64,000 bases of DNA from Saccharomycopsis crataegensis (Eukaryota > Ascomycota > Saccharomycetes > Ascoideales > Saccharomycopsidaceae): NCBI RefSeq assembly GCF_037102585.1, contig NW_027043829.1, positions 3,906,001 through 3,970,000 of the forward strand. The letters are read 5' to 3'. Position numbers and translations under genes: made by a program. The notes below the pieces were generated by a model. The model was given only the letters and a program-made list of their open reading frames with translations. It ran no database searches and was not told the DNA's origin. Below are positions 29,453 through 39,654 of the stretch, in pieces. Within the stretch, counting starts at the first letter, position 1. Every line of letters begins with the position of its first letter.

Positions 29453-30982
29453 ATGTTCAAGTTACTAAGACCTCTCAAAGCAGGTTCTTCGTTGATTCTG
29501 ATACGGCATAGTGCTCGTTTCAACTCGAACCTAGTCAAAGATGATGGTAAGCCCTCTGGTGGTGCTTTGAATGGCTCGTCTTCGTCATCATCCTCGCTCG
29601 AGAAGTTACGAACCACCCAGTACGAGTATCCTAAGAACCCCCAGTTCAATATTCCTCCACATGTTAAAGAAAAATCCAATGACAACTGGCTCGTCAGGTA
29701 CGGAAAATACATTCCTATAGCTATTGCCCTTGGGGTCGGAGCATGGTCGTTCTACAGTGTGTACTATTTCACCAACCCCGACGCTGGGAAATCAGGGCAA
29801 GAGATCTTATCCCCAGACCACTTCACCGAGTTTATGATCACCAAAAAAAAAGAAATCGATGACGACCACTTTATTATTGAATTGGCTCCAAGAGTGAAGA
29901 GTGATTTCCTTCTGAAGTTTGTCAATTCTAAAGGATACTGGGACGGTTCGAAGCTTTGGAGCGTCGAGGTCAAACAACCAGAAATCATGGTGGTTCGCAA
30001 ATATACCCCATTGCCAGTGATATTGGCAAAGGCTGGAGAAGAGGGTCAGTTAGCAATGAGGCTCATTAGTGAAGAAGGAGACGTTGGGAAATTTTGTCTT
30101 TACATCAAAAAGTACCAATCAGGAGAAGTGGCCCGCTGGATCTCCAAAAGACCAGTCGGATCGATTCTCGAAATCCGAGGTCCTTATACTGAATATCAGT
30201 TCAAACCCCAGCCAATAGATCGCTATCTGGAATTTGAACGTCCTAAGATGCAAAACTTGCCATCGAAAGTGCCATCTGATCCCTATACCGCATCATTTTT
30301 ACCCCAAGGAGTACCGCTTCCCGATAATTTAGTATTTTATGGTGCTGGCACTGGTATTGCCCCAGTGCTCCAGTTATTGTTATCGAAAAACCCATTCAAA
30401 GGACACGTTTGGATCAATTATTCTTTCAAGAAACAAGCCGAAGTACCAGAAGAATTCCTCAGATTATTTTACTTCCTTGAAAAAATGGGCAGAATTACTC
30501 TACAAACTTTTGACGAGTCTAAGAACCAGTATTTAACCAATGTTATGACTCCTTCGACCCCTAACATCCAAGAAATTGAAACCGATCCAGAAATCGAATT
30601 GGAAGTGATCAAACAGCGGATCGTTGCTGAAAAAATGAAACAATTGAAACAAAATGGAGAAGCAACTAATGACGATACCCTCGGAGAACTTGAAAAACTA
30701 TTCAAGGAAACTGAAGCCAAGATAACCGTTGGTAAACCAAAGGAATCTAATCCACCACCTACCACTAAAACTTCCGAATTAACCTCATATAACAACGCTT
30801 TGCATCAAGGATACATAGAGCGTGATCAGCCAAAGAAAGATCCATCATTGGCAATCATCTGTGGGCCAGAAGGTTACATTGGCTACGTTGCTGGCCGTAA
30901 ACCAACGGAGCTTCAACAAGGGAAGGTTGCTGGGCTATTGGGCAACCAAGGATGGGACGAAGCTAACGTATTTAAGATGTGA
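29453..30982 (+). CDS. CYC2: Mitochondrial FAD oxidoreductase Cyc2
   Basis: Inner-membrane flavoprotein that assists haem attachment to cytochrome c in yeast mitochondria. The N-terminus is a presequence (MFKLLRPLKAGSSL, RHSARFNSN). One membrane helix follows at about 84-103 (YIPIAIALGVGAWSFYSVYY). The ferredoxin-reductase-type FAD domain has RKYTPLP (about 183-189), and the nucleotide-binding half has GAGTGIAPVLQLL (about 298-310). The end carries CGPEGYIGYVAG. It has 509 residues, longer than S. cerevisiae Cyc2 (366). Most of the excess is a charged Glu/Lys-rich insert at about 360-455. The assignment rests on domain order and the membrane anchor. Another mitochondrial FR-type reductase is possible. 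Confidence 0.75.
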   Translation: MFKLLRPLKAGSSLILIRHSARFNSNLVKDDGKPSGGALNGSSSSSSSLEKLRTTQYEYPKNPQFNIPPHVKEKSNDNWLVRYGKYIPIAIALGVGAWSFYSVYYFTNPDAGKSGQEILSPDHFTEFMITKKKEIDDDHFIIELAPRVKSDFLLKFVNSKGYWDGSKLWSVEVKQPEIMVVRKYTPLPVILAKAGEEGQLAMRLISEEGDVGKFCLYIKKYQSGEVARWISKRPVGSILEIRGPYTEYQFKPQPIDRYLEFERPKMQNLPSKVPSDPYTASFLPQGVPLPDNLVFYGAGTGIAPVLQLLLSKNPFKGHVWINYSFKKQAEVPEEFLRLFYFLEKMGRITLQTFDESKNQYLTNVMTPSTPNIQEIETDPEIELEVIKQRIVAEKMKQLKQNGEATNDDTLGELEKLFKETEAKITVGKPKESNPPPTTKTSELTSYNNALHQGYIERDQPKKDPSLAIICGPEGYIGYVAGRKPTELQQGKVAGLLGNQGWDEANVFKM

Positions 30983-31266
30983 AAGCTACTACTTGTAAAT
31001 TGAAATCAATAAAATTGTTTATTTAATATAATAGACACCATGTATTATTACGCTAAATAGCGTTGTAGTCACAAGTGCGAGGTTGATATATATGTATATA
31101 AAAAAAAAAATATGAAACACGAAAAATCTAGAGCTTTAACAAATTGACGGCAACAATAATAATAATTTTTTTAAAAAAAAGAACAAAATTATATAAATAG
31201 CGATAAAAAGCGTCTCCTAGCAATAGAAGTAATACTAGCACCATTAATCACGCATATTAAGATACC

Positions 31267-33787
31267 TTAAAATTGAATAACGGTATCTGGTTCCTCGTCG
31301 TTAGCTTGTTTACCACTTTCGGCCATTGTAACTTCTGCAATCGGCTTGGCTTTGCTATCAACGGATAACCTTAGTGGTTCAGGCTCAACGTTCTTCAAAG
31401 CAGTATCCTTTTGTCCTGCTATTAAAGTCTTCTTTGAAGCGTTTCTAGATACAGAGGTCTTCTTGACGGTGTTACGTTTCTTCAATTCTTTGAAAACTTG
31501 ATCCTTATGGGTCAATAAATCAAACAATAATCTGTAAGGATGTTTATCAGTCAATTGAGAAGTGGTTTGGACCTTTTCTCTCAAAATTGCCGTGGTGAAT
31601 TTTTTACACACTTGAATCTTGAAATTTTCTGACACTGTCAATTTTGGCTTGCTGTCCTCACCATTTGTCACCTCCCCATCATTAAGAGCAATGGTGGAAA
31701 TGAAATTACTCAAGTGAGCACACAAGTAATTCAAAGTGGCGATGTTTGGACGTGGCAAATCAACCAATAAGTTTTCAATCCCAACAATTCTTTCTTGAGC
31801 CGCATCTTCAGCACCGTATTGTTCATACAAAGACTTGAATAAATAGTACTTTTCATTTGGAACCAAAGAGTTAGGCAACTCCAAGAGGTAAAGTTGCAAC
31901 ACCGAGCTCAACACTGAAGGATGGTACTTGCTTAATAATTGTTCGGTGATTTCCGCTTTTGGATCATTAAGTAACGATCTCAACTCATGGGTTTTCACCA
32001 ATGGGACATCATTCAACCAAACAGAAATCCGTTCTTCATCACTACCCATGTCAGGGTATACAGAATCCAAATGCATTAAGATCGATGAAATAACCAATGG
32101 AACTGATTTGTGGTCAAATCTGCATCTGCTTTGTAAACTAATACCAAAGACTTGAGTGTCTTGTGAGTCAAAATAATCTTCAAAGACCTTAGGATGAGGA
32201 ATGAATGAACCGGTCTTGTTAGATTCAATCATGGTTTCCAAATCTTGTTCTGGATTCATATTGTCCTGTAATAACATGGCTTTGTCAACCACTGATTTCA
32301 AAGAGCTGAATCTGTTGGACAATATTGACAAGAAGTCAAAAGTCACCTTTTTCAAAGCCTTCAACCGATCCATTTCACACCTTTGCATGAAATTGTGATG
32401 TTCCTCGATACTTTCTTCTAATTCGGTTCTCACAACGTCCAATTGTTTACTAAGCTCGTAATATTCTTTTTCAAATCTTCTCACGTCCTTCAAAATCTTT
32501 CTGTAATTTTCTTCATTTGGTTCCAAAGTGGTGATCATTCCTTTGACATCCTCAAACACTTCAGAAAATCTGGCACCTGGATTGATGTCATTGACCGGAT
32601 TGTACATGCTTGAAGCTCTGGTGAGGTTGTCGACACCTTCCACAACAATATCCGCCGCCTTATAAGCTTCTGGTTTCCATTGGTAATTCAATTTGGAACT
32701 GTTAGCAAATTGACTACCAACCGTCCCGATCAATCTCAAGTAGCCACCATTAATCAAATCTTGACCAAATTCTTCAATTTTTTCCAATTTGCTGATGCCT
32801 AAGCATTTTTGAATCGCTTCGGTAATTGCTGACCCAGTGGACACTCTGTCGTAAGTACCAAAAATTGGGACTCTGTGCGAAAATTTTGGGGTAGTATTCA
32901 ATAATGATGCCAACACGTCTTTCAATTGGGACTTGGAATACTCGTAACCTCCCAAAGTGACGATCTGTTCTTCTTCTTCTGGAGCCTCGCTTTCTTCCTT
33001 GATGGTGCCAACGGAAACGCCATTTCGTTCAAGAGTCAAAGATTTCATGTCTTCTGCCACGGTGGTGTTAGATCTTGCCAATTTGGTGGCACCGGCTCCA
33101 GGATCGCTCACTTCTTCTGGAGGAAAGGTGTTGGCTCTTTTAATTGTTTGGGTGATTTTATCATCCAATTTTTCCTTGAAGTCTTCGGCGGATCTCACTT
33201 TGTTGAAGTACTTGATTCTTGTTCTATCGATGTTGCTGTACAATCTCTCGTAAGCTTTGATCTTGGTTTTCAACTCGTTTTCACTGTATTCCACTCTTTC
33301 CTTGTGCTTCATGGCCCAACTGGTGAACGGCAAAATGATGTGTTGGTCGATATTCTTGGCAATTTCCAAATGATATTGTCCTTCTTTGCCGATCTCAGTA
33401 TTGATGCCGATAAAAGAATTCTTGGTAGAGTTGATGAGCATAGTGTTCTTGTTGAAGTTGGAGGTGAACTTATCCGGGAAAGTGTTCAAGGAGTTACCAA
33501 ACGCTAATTCGCTTTGGTGTCTAGCGACAAAGAGATTTATGTAGTTTTGGTTCTCCAAACACCCATCGTGAAGTCTATCAAATAATGTGTTGACCCCTAA
33601 GGAAACCAATGTTAGTAATTAACTACACAGTTGAAACACCCCTAGTAGAACTTGCCAGATCACATAAGATGACTCCTTCAAATGGGAGAAAAGAACAAGA
33701 AAAAGTAGGTAGCTGAAGGTAATTGACGTAAAGGAACGTACCAGTGGAGTAGTCATGACTCCAGAAGCTGTTAGAGAATCTGGACAT
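31267..33787 (-). CDS. RGD2: Rho GTPase-activating protein Rgd2, two exons
   Basis: F-BAR/DEP/RhoGAP protein acting on Cdc42/Rho5 in polarity and wall signalling. The long frame begins at a TTA/AG junction, not at an ATG. A 46-base first exon (33787-33742) encodes MSRFSNSFWSHDYST, the expected F-BAR opening (S-F-W-x-x-D-Y). The 145-base intron has donor GTACGT at 33741-33736, branch TACTAAC at 33617-33611 and acceptor AG at 33598-33597. Exon 2 (33596-31267) continues GVNTLFDRLHDG. The joined protein is 791 residues. Parts in order are F-BAR N-half, DEP domain (about 225-310, VPIFGTYDRVSTGSAI), F-BAR C-half coiled coil (about 350-440), then RhoGAP (about 500-690). Splitting of the F-BAR by DEP is typical of Rgd2. 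The tail is basic then acidic. Confidence 0.88.
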
Positions 33788-34312
33788 CGTGTGCGGATGT
33801 CTTCTTGTGTTGTGGTTGCTTGTTGAAGTGGTTGTTCCACGGGAGAAGAAACAGGAATTAAATAATATGACAATCGCTGTTTCATCCGTAAGGTCACATG
33901 CCGAAAAACTTTCTGATGGAACTTTCAGCTGTCACTAAAAATAGAGGAAGCAAATAACAATATATTATCATTTAAAATACATATAACGAATAATAATAAA
34001 AAGTAAAACTAAGAATGGAAAAAAAAAAAAAACAGATACTAGACTAGATAAGCTAAGCATCTCACAATCAACCCGAATATCACAAACAAAAGGAAAAGAA
34101 AAATAAACTCAATCAAAATAGATTGAAGATTATCAAAAAAAAAAAAAAGGGACTATAATATTAAGAGATTAAAAAACAAGAATGGGTGAAATATTATATA
34201 TGTATATCATGTCCTCACTCGACTTTTCTTAGTGAGCAGCTTTGTCTTTTTTATTTATGTTTTATTTTTATTTTTTCAATAATCTAAATATCTGAGGGAA
34301 AAAACATCTCTC
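33788..34312. other. RGD2 promoter / velvet gene 3' region
   Basis: 525 bases, very A-rich on the plus strand with several A runs (34019-34031, 34135-34148). Both flanking genes are on the minus strand. No RNA gene or reliable frame is seen. Confidence 0.5.
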
Positions 34313-35247
34313 TCAGTTGCCTCCCTTTTTATCTCTTCTAATTGGGATTTTCACACCTTGACTAGCAAAGGCCTTAGACAATGGGGTGCTGTCCATGACC
34401 CCAGGAAACTTCTTTGCACTGTAAACCTGGAAAACATCGGTATATTTGAAATCAAGAATAGGAACGGTGCTTCCTGCAGAGTTGAGATCAATTTCTGGTT
34501 TATTATCGATACTGTCAAAGATAGTCGTTGGGTCAAGTTTGAACAAAGAAAATCTCAACTTGAATTTACCTTCGATTCTAATAGACAAATCTTGCAAGAC
34601 AAACCAGATCCCCAACTTGTTATGTTCATCGTACAATTTGAAAGCATTGGTGACATTATTACCAATCAAGTTTCTGGTTGGGGCTGGATCGTCCAATTTG
34701 TTGACGAGCGTCACACTTTCTAAGCTATTTGCCAGGTTAGGATCAGCCGCTTGGTAGGTAGTTTCGTTATATGGTGGTCGTTGCACTGTGCCGGTTACCA
34801 AATATTCATCATCGTCTTCTTCGTTGTTGTTGCCATCACCATTGCCATTTGGTTGGCTTTCTTGTAAAGTGTCAACGATACTCAAATTCTTTGTTCCCTT
34901 TGGGTCCCATAATTCTGCTATCAACATGTAGCACGCAGCGTTTGGCACTTTTTCAGGGGGTATTTCTTGATTGGTGGCCTTATCGATTATGATCAATTGG
35001 ATACATGGTGGGGGACTGATTTGTCTTCTGTCTTTATCACCCAACCCACACATTCTGGCTCTTTGAGGTTGTTGGCAAATCTCTAACTTGTAGATGTATT
35101 TATCTTTTCGCCAATGTCAGTATATTCGAAACATAAATTAAAATCATAAATTGTTCAAGGACTTGGAGAGATTATCATTTAATCCCTCCCAACCACTTGG
35201 CGCGCCAAAAATAATAACATACCATCTTCTCCGTAAGCGCCGCTCAT
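34313..35247 (-). CDS. Velvet-domain regulator (VelB/VosA-like), two exons
   Basis: Velvet-family transcription regulator. Exon 1 (35247-35223) encodes MSGAYGED. The 119-base intron has donor GTATGT at 35222-35217 and acceptor AG at 35105-35104, with a TACTGAC-like branch just before. Exon 2 (35103-34313) starts KYIYKLEICQQPQRARMCG, the canonical velvet opening (Q-P-x-R-A-R-M-C-G). Then come DKDRRQISPPP, KLGIWFVLQDLSIR, the RLRFSLF-like strand KLRFSLFKLD and the signature ending YSAKKFPGV...FASQGVKIPIRRD. The 271-residue product is nearly all velvet domain, with an acidic Asn/Asp/Glu insert (about 95-115). It ends just after the domain, as VelB does. Velvet proteins bind DNA as dimers and link development to secondary metabolism in moulds. 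I know of none in S. cerevisiae or C. albicans. Confidence 0.9.
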
Positions 35248-35803
35248 GATGTATGTGTGCAATAATATTTTTGTGTATCAGGATATACTATTGGTGCTAC
35301 TGATGATTACCTTGTCTAAATCTGTTTAATCCAAGGGAGTTCAATGCTTATCTTTTATTGTGTATTCGGGGTTTGACACGCCCAATATCAATAATAATTA
35401 ACGCCTTCATCCAAATCATCGCTTTTTCCAAAAAATTATGAAACGGCAGGGCAACTATCAGCTGTAACAGGGTGGGACACCCTGGTTTGAGGTAAGTAAC
35501 GCCTAATACTTTGTGCCAACCAGGGGGGTCGGCCATTTTCTTCGATAAATAAACGATCATAATTGGTACATCAGAGCAAAATATTGCCCGAAATTTATAT
35601 TCCTGGAGTGGTATTTGATCATTTGATGCCTTTTGTGCTTCCAACTGGGTAGGTAGGCTAACTACACGGCCAATATCAGGTTATTGCTCGGTTAAACATC
35701 CCGTGTGACACAACACCGGAACCATAATGTGCTACTCTTGAGGTGGGGGACGCGTCGTTTACCCCCCATCGCTTAGTCAGAGATAAAAAATAGGGATTTA
35801 CAT

Positions 35804-35811
35804 TTAGGGCT
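35804..35811 (-). promoter_or_regulatory. Tbf1-like motif AGCCCTAA before RPS24
   Basis: AGCCCTAA on the minus strand, about 250 bases above the RPS24 ATG. It matches the A/G-CCCTAA core bound by Tbf1, which with Cbf1 drives ribosomal-protein genes in C. albicans. A second copy lies 50 bases downstream. Confidence 0.55.
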
Positions 35812-35836
35812 TCGTTGAAAAAATTTCTTTTGTAAT

Positions 35837-35842
35837 CACGTG
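35837..35842. promoter_or_regulatory. CACGTG (Cbf1-like) box in RPS24 promoter
   Basis: TCACGTGC lies between the two Tbf1-like motifs. Cbf1 binds CACGTG, and the Tbf1+Cbf1 pairing is the known ribosomal-protein promoter layout in C. albicans. Confidence 0.55.
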
Positions 35843-35860
35843 CATATGACATGATATATT

Positions 35861-35868
35861 CTAGGGCT
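35861..35868 (-). promoter_or_regulatory. Second Tbf1-like motif before RPS24
   Basis: AGCCCTAG on the minus strand, 190 bases above the ATG. Its core and orientation match the upstream copy at 35804-35811. Confidence 0.45.
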
Positions 35869-35887
35869 TTGTAGAGGCCTCCTCTGT

Positions 35888-35906
35888 GACACGGAAATCC
35901 CGTGTC
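35888..35906. promoter_or_regulatory. 7-bp palindrome GACACGG/CCGTGTC in RPS24 promoter
   Basis: Perfect inverted repeat: GACACGG, 5-base spacer, CCGTGTC. A related CCGTGTGACAC occurs at about 35700. The form suggests a dimer-bound site. I cannot name the factor. Confidence 0.35.
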
Positions 35907-36056
35907 GCTCACTTTTTTTTTTTTTCCTCTGTGTCTCCAGCGGGAAAGCACTCGTAACCGGTGGGTGTGAAAAATTGGAAAAAAACCATTATCAAAATTT
36001 TGAAGGTCTTACTGTAAACTAAGGTAGTAGTATATCAACACAATACCAAGGACAAA

Positions 36057-37032
36057 ATGGTACGTAAAATAGCTGGACTCAAGGTTATGTTTGAATGGAT
36101 TAGGGAAAACATGGGAATTTGTCATCATTATGGTTTATTGATTGAAGAAAGTGTGGCCATCGAAATAATATAATATATTGCAAAAAAGTATCAAACATTT
36201 GCCAAAAGAGAATAAAATTGGAATCTGCCATCATTGAAATCATTTTGGAAAAAGTGAATATTCGCTATTACGGAATGAAGAAGAAGAATACACTTGGCTA
36301 ATTTCACATAATGGAAATCAAAAAGATCAAGAACCAATACATACACACTGGAATTTACTCAGACCAATATAACGTTACTACGAGAAAGATATACCAATCA
36401 TCATCTAAGATTTCCTCCGTTTTTTGTATCAGAATGTCTCAACTTCATCTTTACTCAGGTTATTCTGCTTGTCATAACTATAGTCAGTTCATCATTATCA
36501 AGCATTTCATATTCGGCAACCATTTACAAATTAATATCCCATCCATAATCCATTCAAGTTTTCAATTTTTTCACTAAAGTTATGAAGTTATTCAATCCAA
36601 GATTTACTAACATCGACTTTTTTTTAGAGTGACGCCATTACTATCAGAACTAGAAAGGTTATCAGCAACCCTCTTCTTGCCAGACGTCAATTCGTCATTG
36701 ATGTTTTGCACCCAAACAAGGCTAACGTCTCCAAGGATGAATTGCGTGAAAAATTGGCTGCTTCTTACAAGGCTGACAAGGACGCCGTTTCCGTTTTCGG
36801 TTTCAGAACTCAATATGGTGGTGGTAAATCCACTGGTTTTGGTTTGATCTACAACAGTGTTGCTGACTTGAAGAAATTCGAACCAACCTACAGATTGGTC
36901 AGATACGGTTTGGGTGAAAAGGCTGAAAAGGCTTCCAGACAACAAAGAAGACAACGTAAGAACAGAGACAAGAAGACCTTCGGTACTGGTAAGAGAGCTG
37001 CTAAGCACAAAGCCAAGAGAAACGCTGACTAA
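36057..37032 (+). CDS. RPS24: 40S ribosomal protein eS24, two exons
   Basis: Small-subunit ribosomal protein eS24. Exon 1 is only the ATG (36057-36059), followed at once by donor GTACGT. The 568-base intron ends with branch TACTAAC at 36605-36611 and acceptor TTTTTAG at 36627. Exon 2 (36628-37032) begins [21 protein letters not shown]. The product is 135 residues, exactly the S. cerevisiae length, with the basic [13 protein letters not shown] tail. Introns right after the start codon are common in yeast ribosomal-protein genes. Codon bias is extreme, as expected. The intron is long, but I found no snoRNA boxes on its sense strand. Confidence 0.97.
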
Positions 37033-37477
37033 TTTTAAAGCAACCATTTGTTTTGATCATTTAGTTAATTTATCTTTTTTCAACCTCATTACTGAACTAA
37101 AAATGCTTGTTTATTAATGTATGTTCTATTAGTCCCCTTTTTTATGATAATCTAATAATTTGTAATGAAATTTGATGGTTGTTAATGTAATTATTTACCC
37201 GATTTTTCTCAGTCTATTCAACCGAAACACCTCAATAATATAATAAATGATATAATCGAGGCTTCTCCGTAATGTAATACATGATCCGTTTAATTATATA
37301 TTTGCCAAAGTTGATCTTAGTGCTTGCAGGCATCTCATGAAAAGCGTGTTATGGTCCCTGGTGGGGAGCCATCAATAAGGGACAAAAAAAATATATTTTT
37401 TTCGTTAAACATCAGAACGATAGCTAACTGTTTTTGTTTGATGTATTTATCCAAGCACAATAAGAAACATGATATAG
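37033..37477. other. RPS24 3' region and RRN7 promoter
   Basis: 445 AT-rich bases with 3'-end-like T and TA runs and no supported gene. Confidence 0.5.
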
Positions 37478-39304
37478 ATGTCTAGTGTATTAGTGAGGGG
37501 CCCTATTTGTGGCGTTGATAATTGCAACTCTCAGCTATGGAGATCTATCGAAGGGAGAAGAGTTTGTCAATATGGTCACATTAGAGAAGGTGATGTTGAA
37601 ATTGGGGAGGACGATGAACAGTTTGTCTTGACAAGAAAATTGACTGTTCCTAGCTTAAACTCACAGAAATTCTCCCAAATGCAATATACCCAGGAACTCA
37701 AGAACCAAAAGGAACAATCTAAGCACAAATTGTACGGTATGCCCGCGAAAATCCGGTTCCTTGAATGTTATCAGCATGTGTTGAAAGCTCAGGTTAAATG
37801 GTTAGTGGAAAATAGAGGCCTACCTGATGCGTTTGAAAAAGTCGTCAAGGAGCTTTGGATAGTATATTTGGAATTGATGTATTACGAAGATGAAGGCCAT
37901 TACGATATGGATGACGAAACTACTGATGGTGACGAATCCGAAACAACAATATATACCGACGGAGAATCATTATATCCTTTAGCTGAGGACGACACAGAGG
38001 TCATTGAAACTAGTGGTAAGAAGCGGAAAAAAACAGTTTCTAAAAAGAGGAAGAACAAGAAGAAGCAAAATCAAAAAAAAAACTATAGTGTGTCACTTAT
38101 TCATTCCCTTTGCTTATGCTATTTAGCTTGTCTTATTTTGAGATTTCCATTATTTGCCAATGATTTCATAAGGCTTTGTGCAGTCAACAAGCTCCCATTT
38201 ATAAAAGCTTCTCTTGTGGTACCAAAGGAACTTTTAAAGGGCTTGCCAGATATCTATATGACCAGGCTTGAACCAAATTGGCCCCCGCTTGCAGGAGAAT
38301 TTTATAATGCCACCCGTGAGGTTCTTCAATCATTACAAGCTTGTCTTGGTGAAAACTCGATAACTAATGAACCAAACAACGAGGGCTTCTATATTCGGTC
38401 ATCAGCATTTTCAAACCTTGAAATCGATTACGAAATTTTACTCATGAAGGTGGTTAAGGAATTGGTGTTACCAAGAGAGCTTTATATTATCATCAAAAAT
38501 TTCATCAACTTTTTCGACTTAAAATTCGGCTTGGCCACTGATTACTCAATTGCCAGTCACAATCTGATGAATACTAAAATATTCGTTCCTTATTCAAAGT
38601 TCCCAGAATTGAGGCTAATATCAATCATCATTTCTATGACGAAATTTTACTTTATTTCTCAAAATTTTCTCAGGGGCTCCAACAATAAAAAAGGCAAGCT
38701 CCAAGTCTTGAATTGGGAAGTATGGATTGAGTTATTTTATAAAAAAAAATATGGCTCCCAATACTCAAAAGATCAAGCTGATATTTCCAAAAGTGACGAA
38801 GAATTTGATCATACTTTAAATTATATCTCCGCAAATGGTCACAAAGTTGACGAATTGGAACTTTTGAATTTTGCTTTTGGGATCGATATGAATTCTGAGC
38901 ATACCGGATCAGATAATATATTAGACAAGTATCTTGTTTGGTTCGATAACACATTGATCAAGTATCCTAGAGAAAGAGATACGTTAAAGATTTCCGAAAG
39001 AAGATTGGTTGATTTATTTGATACTGGTGCAACATTCGATGAAGGGGAGGAAAAACCAAAGATCATTGAAGATTTAAGCTTATCAAAGGATGAGGGTACT
39101 ACATCAAACACTACCTCGCCAACCAAATGCTCAGATAAAACTTTTATTGACATATCGGAGGTGAAGCTCATAAGCTTCAAGGACGTGCTTAAAATTGAAA
39201 ATCTTTTGGTGGGCGAGCTTAGTACGAATTTTGGGATCTCCGTTGAGAGGCTCAAGAGGATGGTGAACCTGTGGTCGGACAAACTTCTTGTCACGGCTTT
39301 ATAA
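37478..39304 (+). CDS. RRN7: RNA polymerase I core factor subunit Rrn7
   Basis: TFIIB-like/TAF1B subunit of the Pol I core factor, recruiting Pol I to rDNA promoters. The N-terminus carries the Rrn7 zinc ribbon with ligands Cys11, Cys16, Cys30 and His34 (GPICGVDNC, then RRVCQYGH). Two cyclin-like helical regions follow. An acidic stretch (about 145-180) and a Lys-rich one (about 187-205, KKRKKTVSKKRKNKKK) probably act as a linker and nuclear signal. The 608 residues compare with 514 in S. cerevisiae. The start is the first ATG and lies directly before the ribbon. Confidence 0.85.
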   Translation: MSSVLVRGPICGVDNCNSQLWRSIEGRRVCQYGHIREGDVEIGEDDEQFVLTRKLTVPSLNSQKFSQMQYTQELKNQKEQSKHKLYGMPAKIRFLECYQHVLKAQVKWLVENRGLPDAFEKVVKELWIVYLELMYYEDEGHYDMDDETTDGDESETTIYTDGESLYPLAEDDTEVIETSGKKRKKTVSKKRKNKKKQNQKKNYSVSLIHSLCLCYLACLILRFPLFANDFIRLCAVNKLPFIKASLVVPKELLKGLPDIYMTRLEPNWPPLAGEFYNATREVLQSLQACLGENSITNEPNNEGFYIRSSAFSNLEIDYEILLMKVVKELVLPRELYIIIKNFINFFDLKFGLATDYSIASHNLMNTKIFVPYSKFPELRLISIIISMTKFYFISQNFLRGSNNKKGKLQVLNWEVWIELFYKKKYGSQYSKDQADISKSDEEFDHTLNYISANGHKVDELELLNFAFGIDMNSEHTGSDNILDKYLVWFDNTLIKYPRERDTLKISERRLVDLFDTGATFDEGEEKPKIIEDLSLSKDEGTTSNTTSPTKCSDKTFIDISEVKLISFKDVLKIENLLVGELSTNFGISVERLKRMVNLWSDKLLVTAL

Positions 39305-39654
39305 TGTATTATATTACAAATTAGCGTTGGATATTCAAAGAATGTATATTCCAGTGGATAATAATTTATTGTAGAGAACTCAGAAAGACAGAGGATTAAA
39401 AAAAAAAAAAAAAAAAGTTGAGAAAAAAAATACGCACAACGCGATGAGGCTGGCAAAAAATAATCGATTTCCTACTTCATCCTCCTCTATACACCTGAAG
39501 AATGTAATGGAGAAGGTTTCAAATTGAACAGTTTGGAGTATTATTGTTTTTGTAAATCGCTAGTTTTCAATTCATTTATTATCATTATTATTTTCTTTTC
39601 CAAATTGCATCTCTAGTAGATGACACTTCTGGCGTCCTTATCTTAGCACCAATC
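39305..39654. other. Intergenic RRN7 to GNAT gene
   Basis: 350 bases with an A-rich 3' region (A-run at 39399-39415). No gene seen. Confidence 0.5.

Larger units (their letters stand above)
35248..36056. other. Velvet gene / RPS24 divergent intergenic region
   Basis: 809 bases between the two divergent starts. The right half holds the RPS24 control elements listed separately. The left half has only short, low-confidence frames (for example 35348-35644 minus) that I do not accept. An AscI-like GGCGCGCC palindrome lies inside the velvet intron just to the left. Confidence 0.5.

Noticed and set aside
32926-33507. 193-codon plus-strand frame opposite RGD2
   Set aside because: Antisense shadow of the F-BAR/DEP coding sequence. 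No start context and no family features.
35348-35644. 98-codon minus-strand frame between the velvet gene and RPS24
   Set aside because: No motif, no homologue recognised, and the region is promoter-like. Kept as intergenic.
36060-36627. Possible snoRNA in the long RPS24 intron
   Set aside because: No sense-strand box C/D or H/ACA pattern could be found. The one GATGA-like match is antisense.
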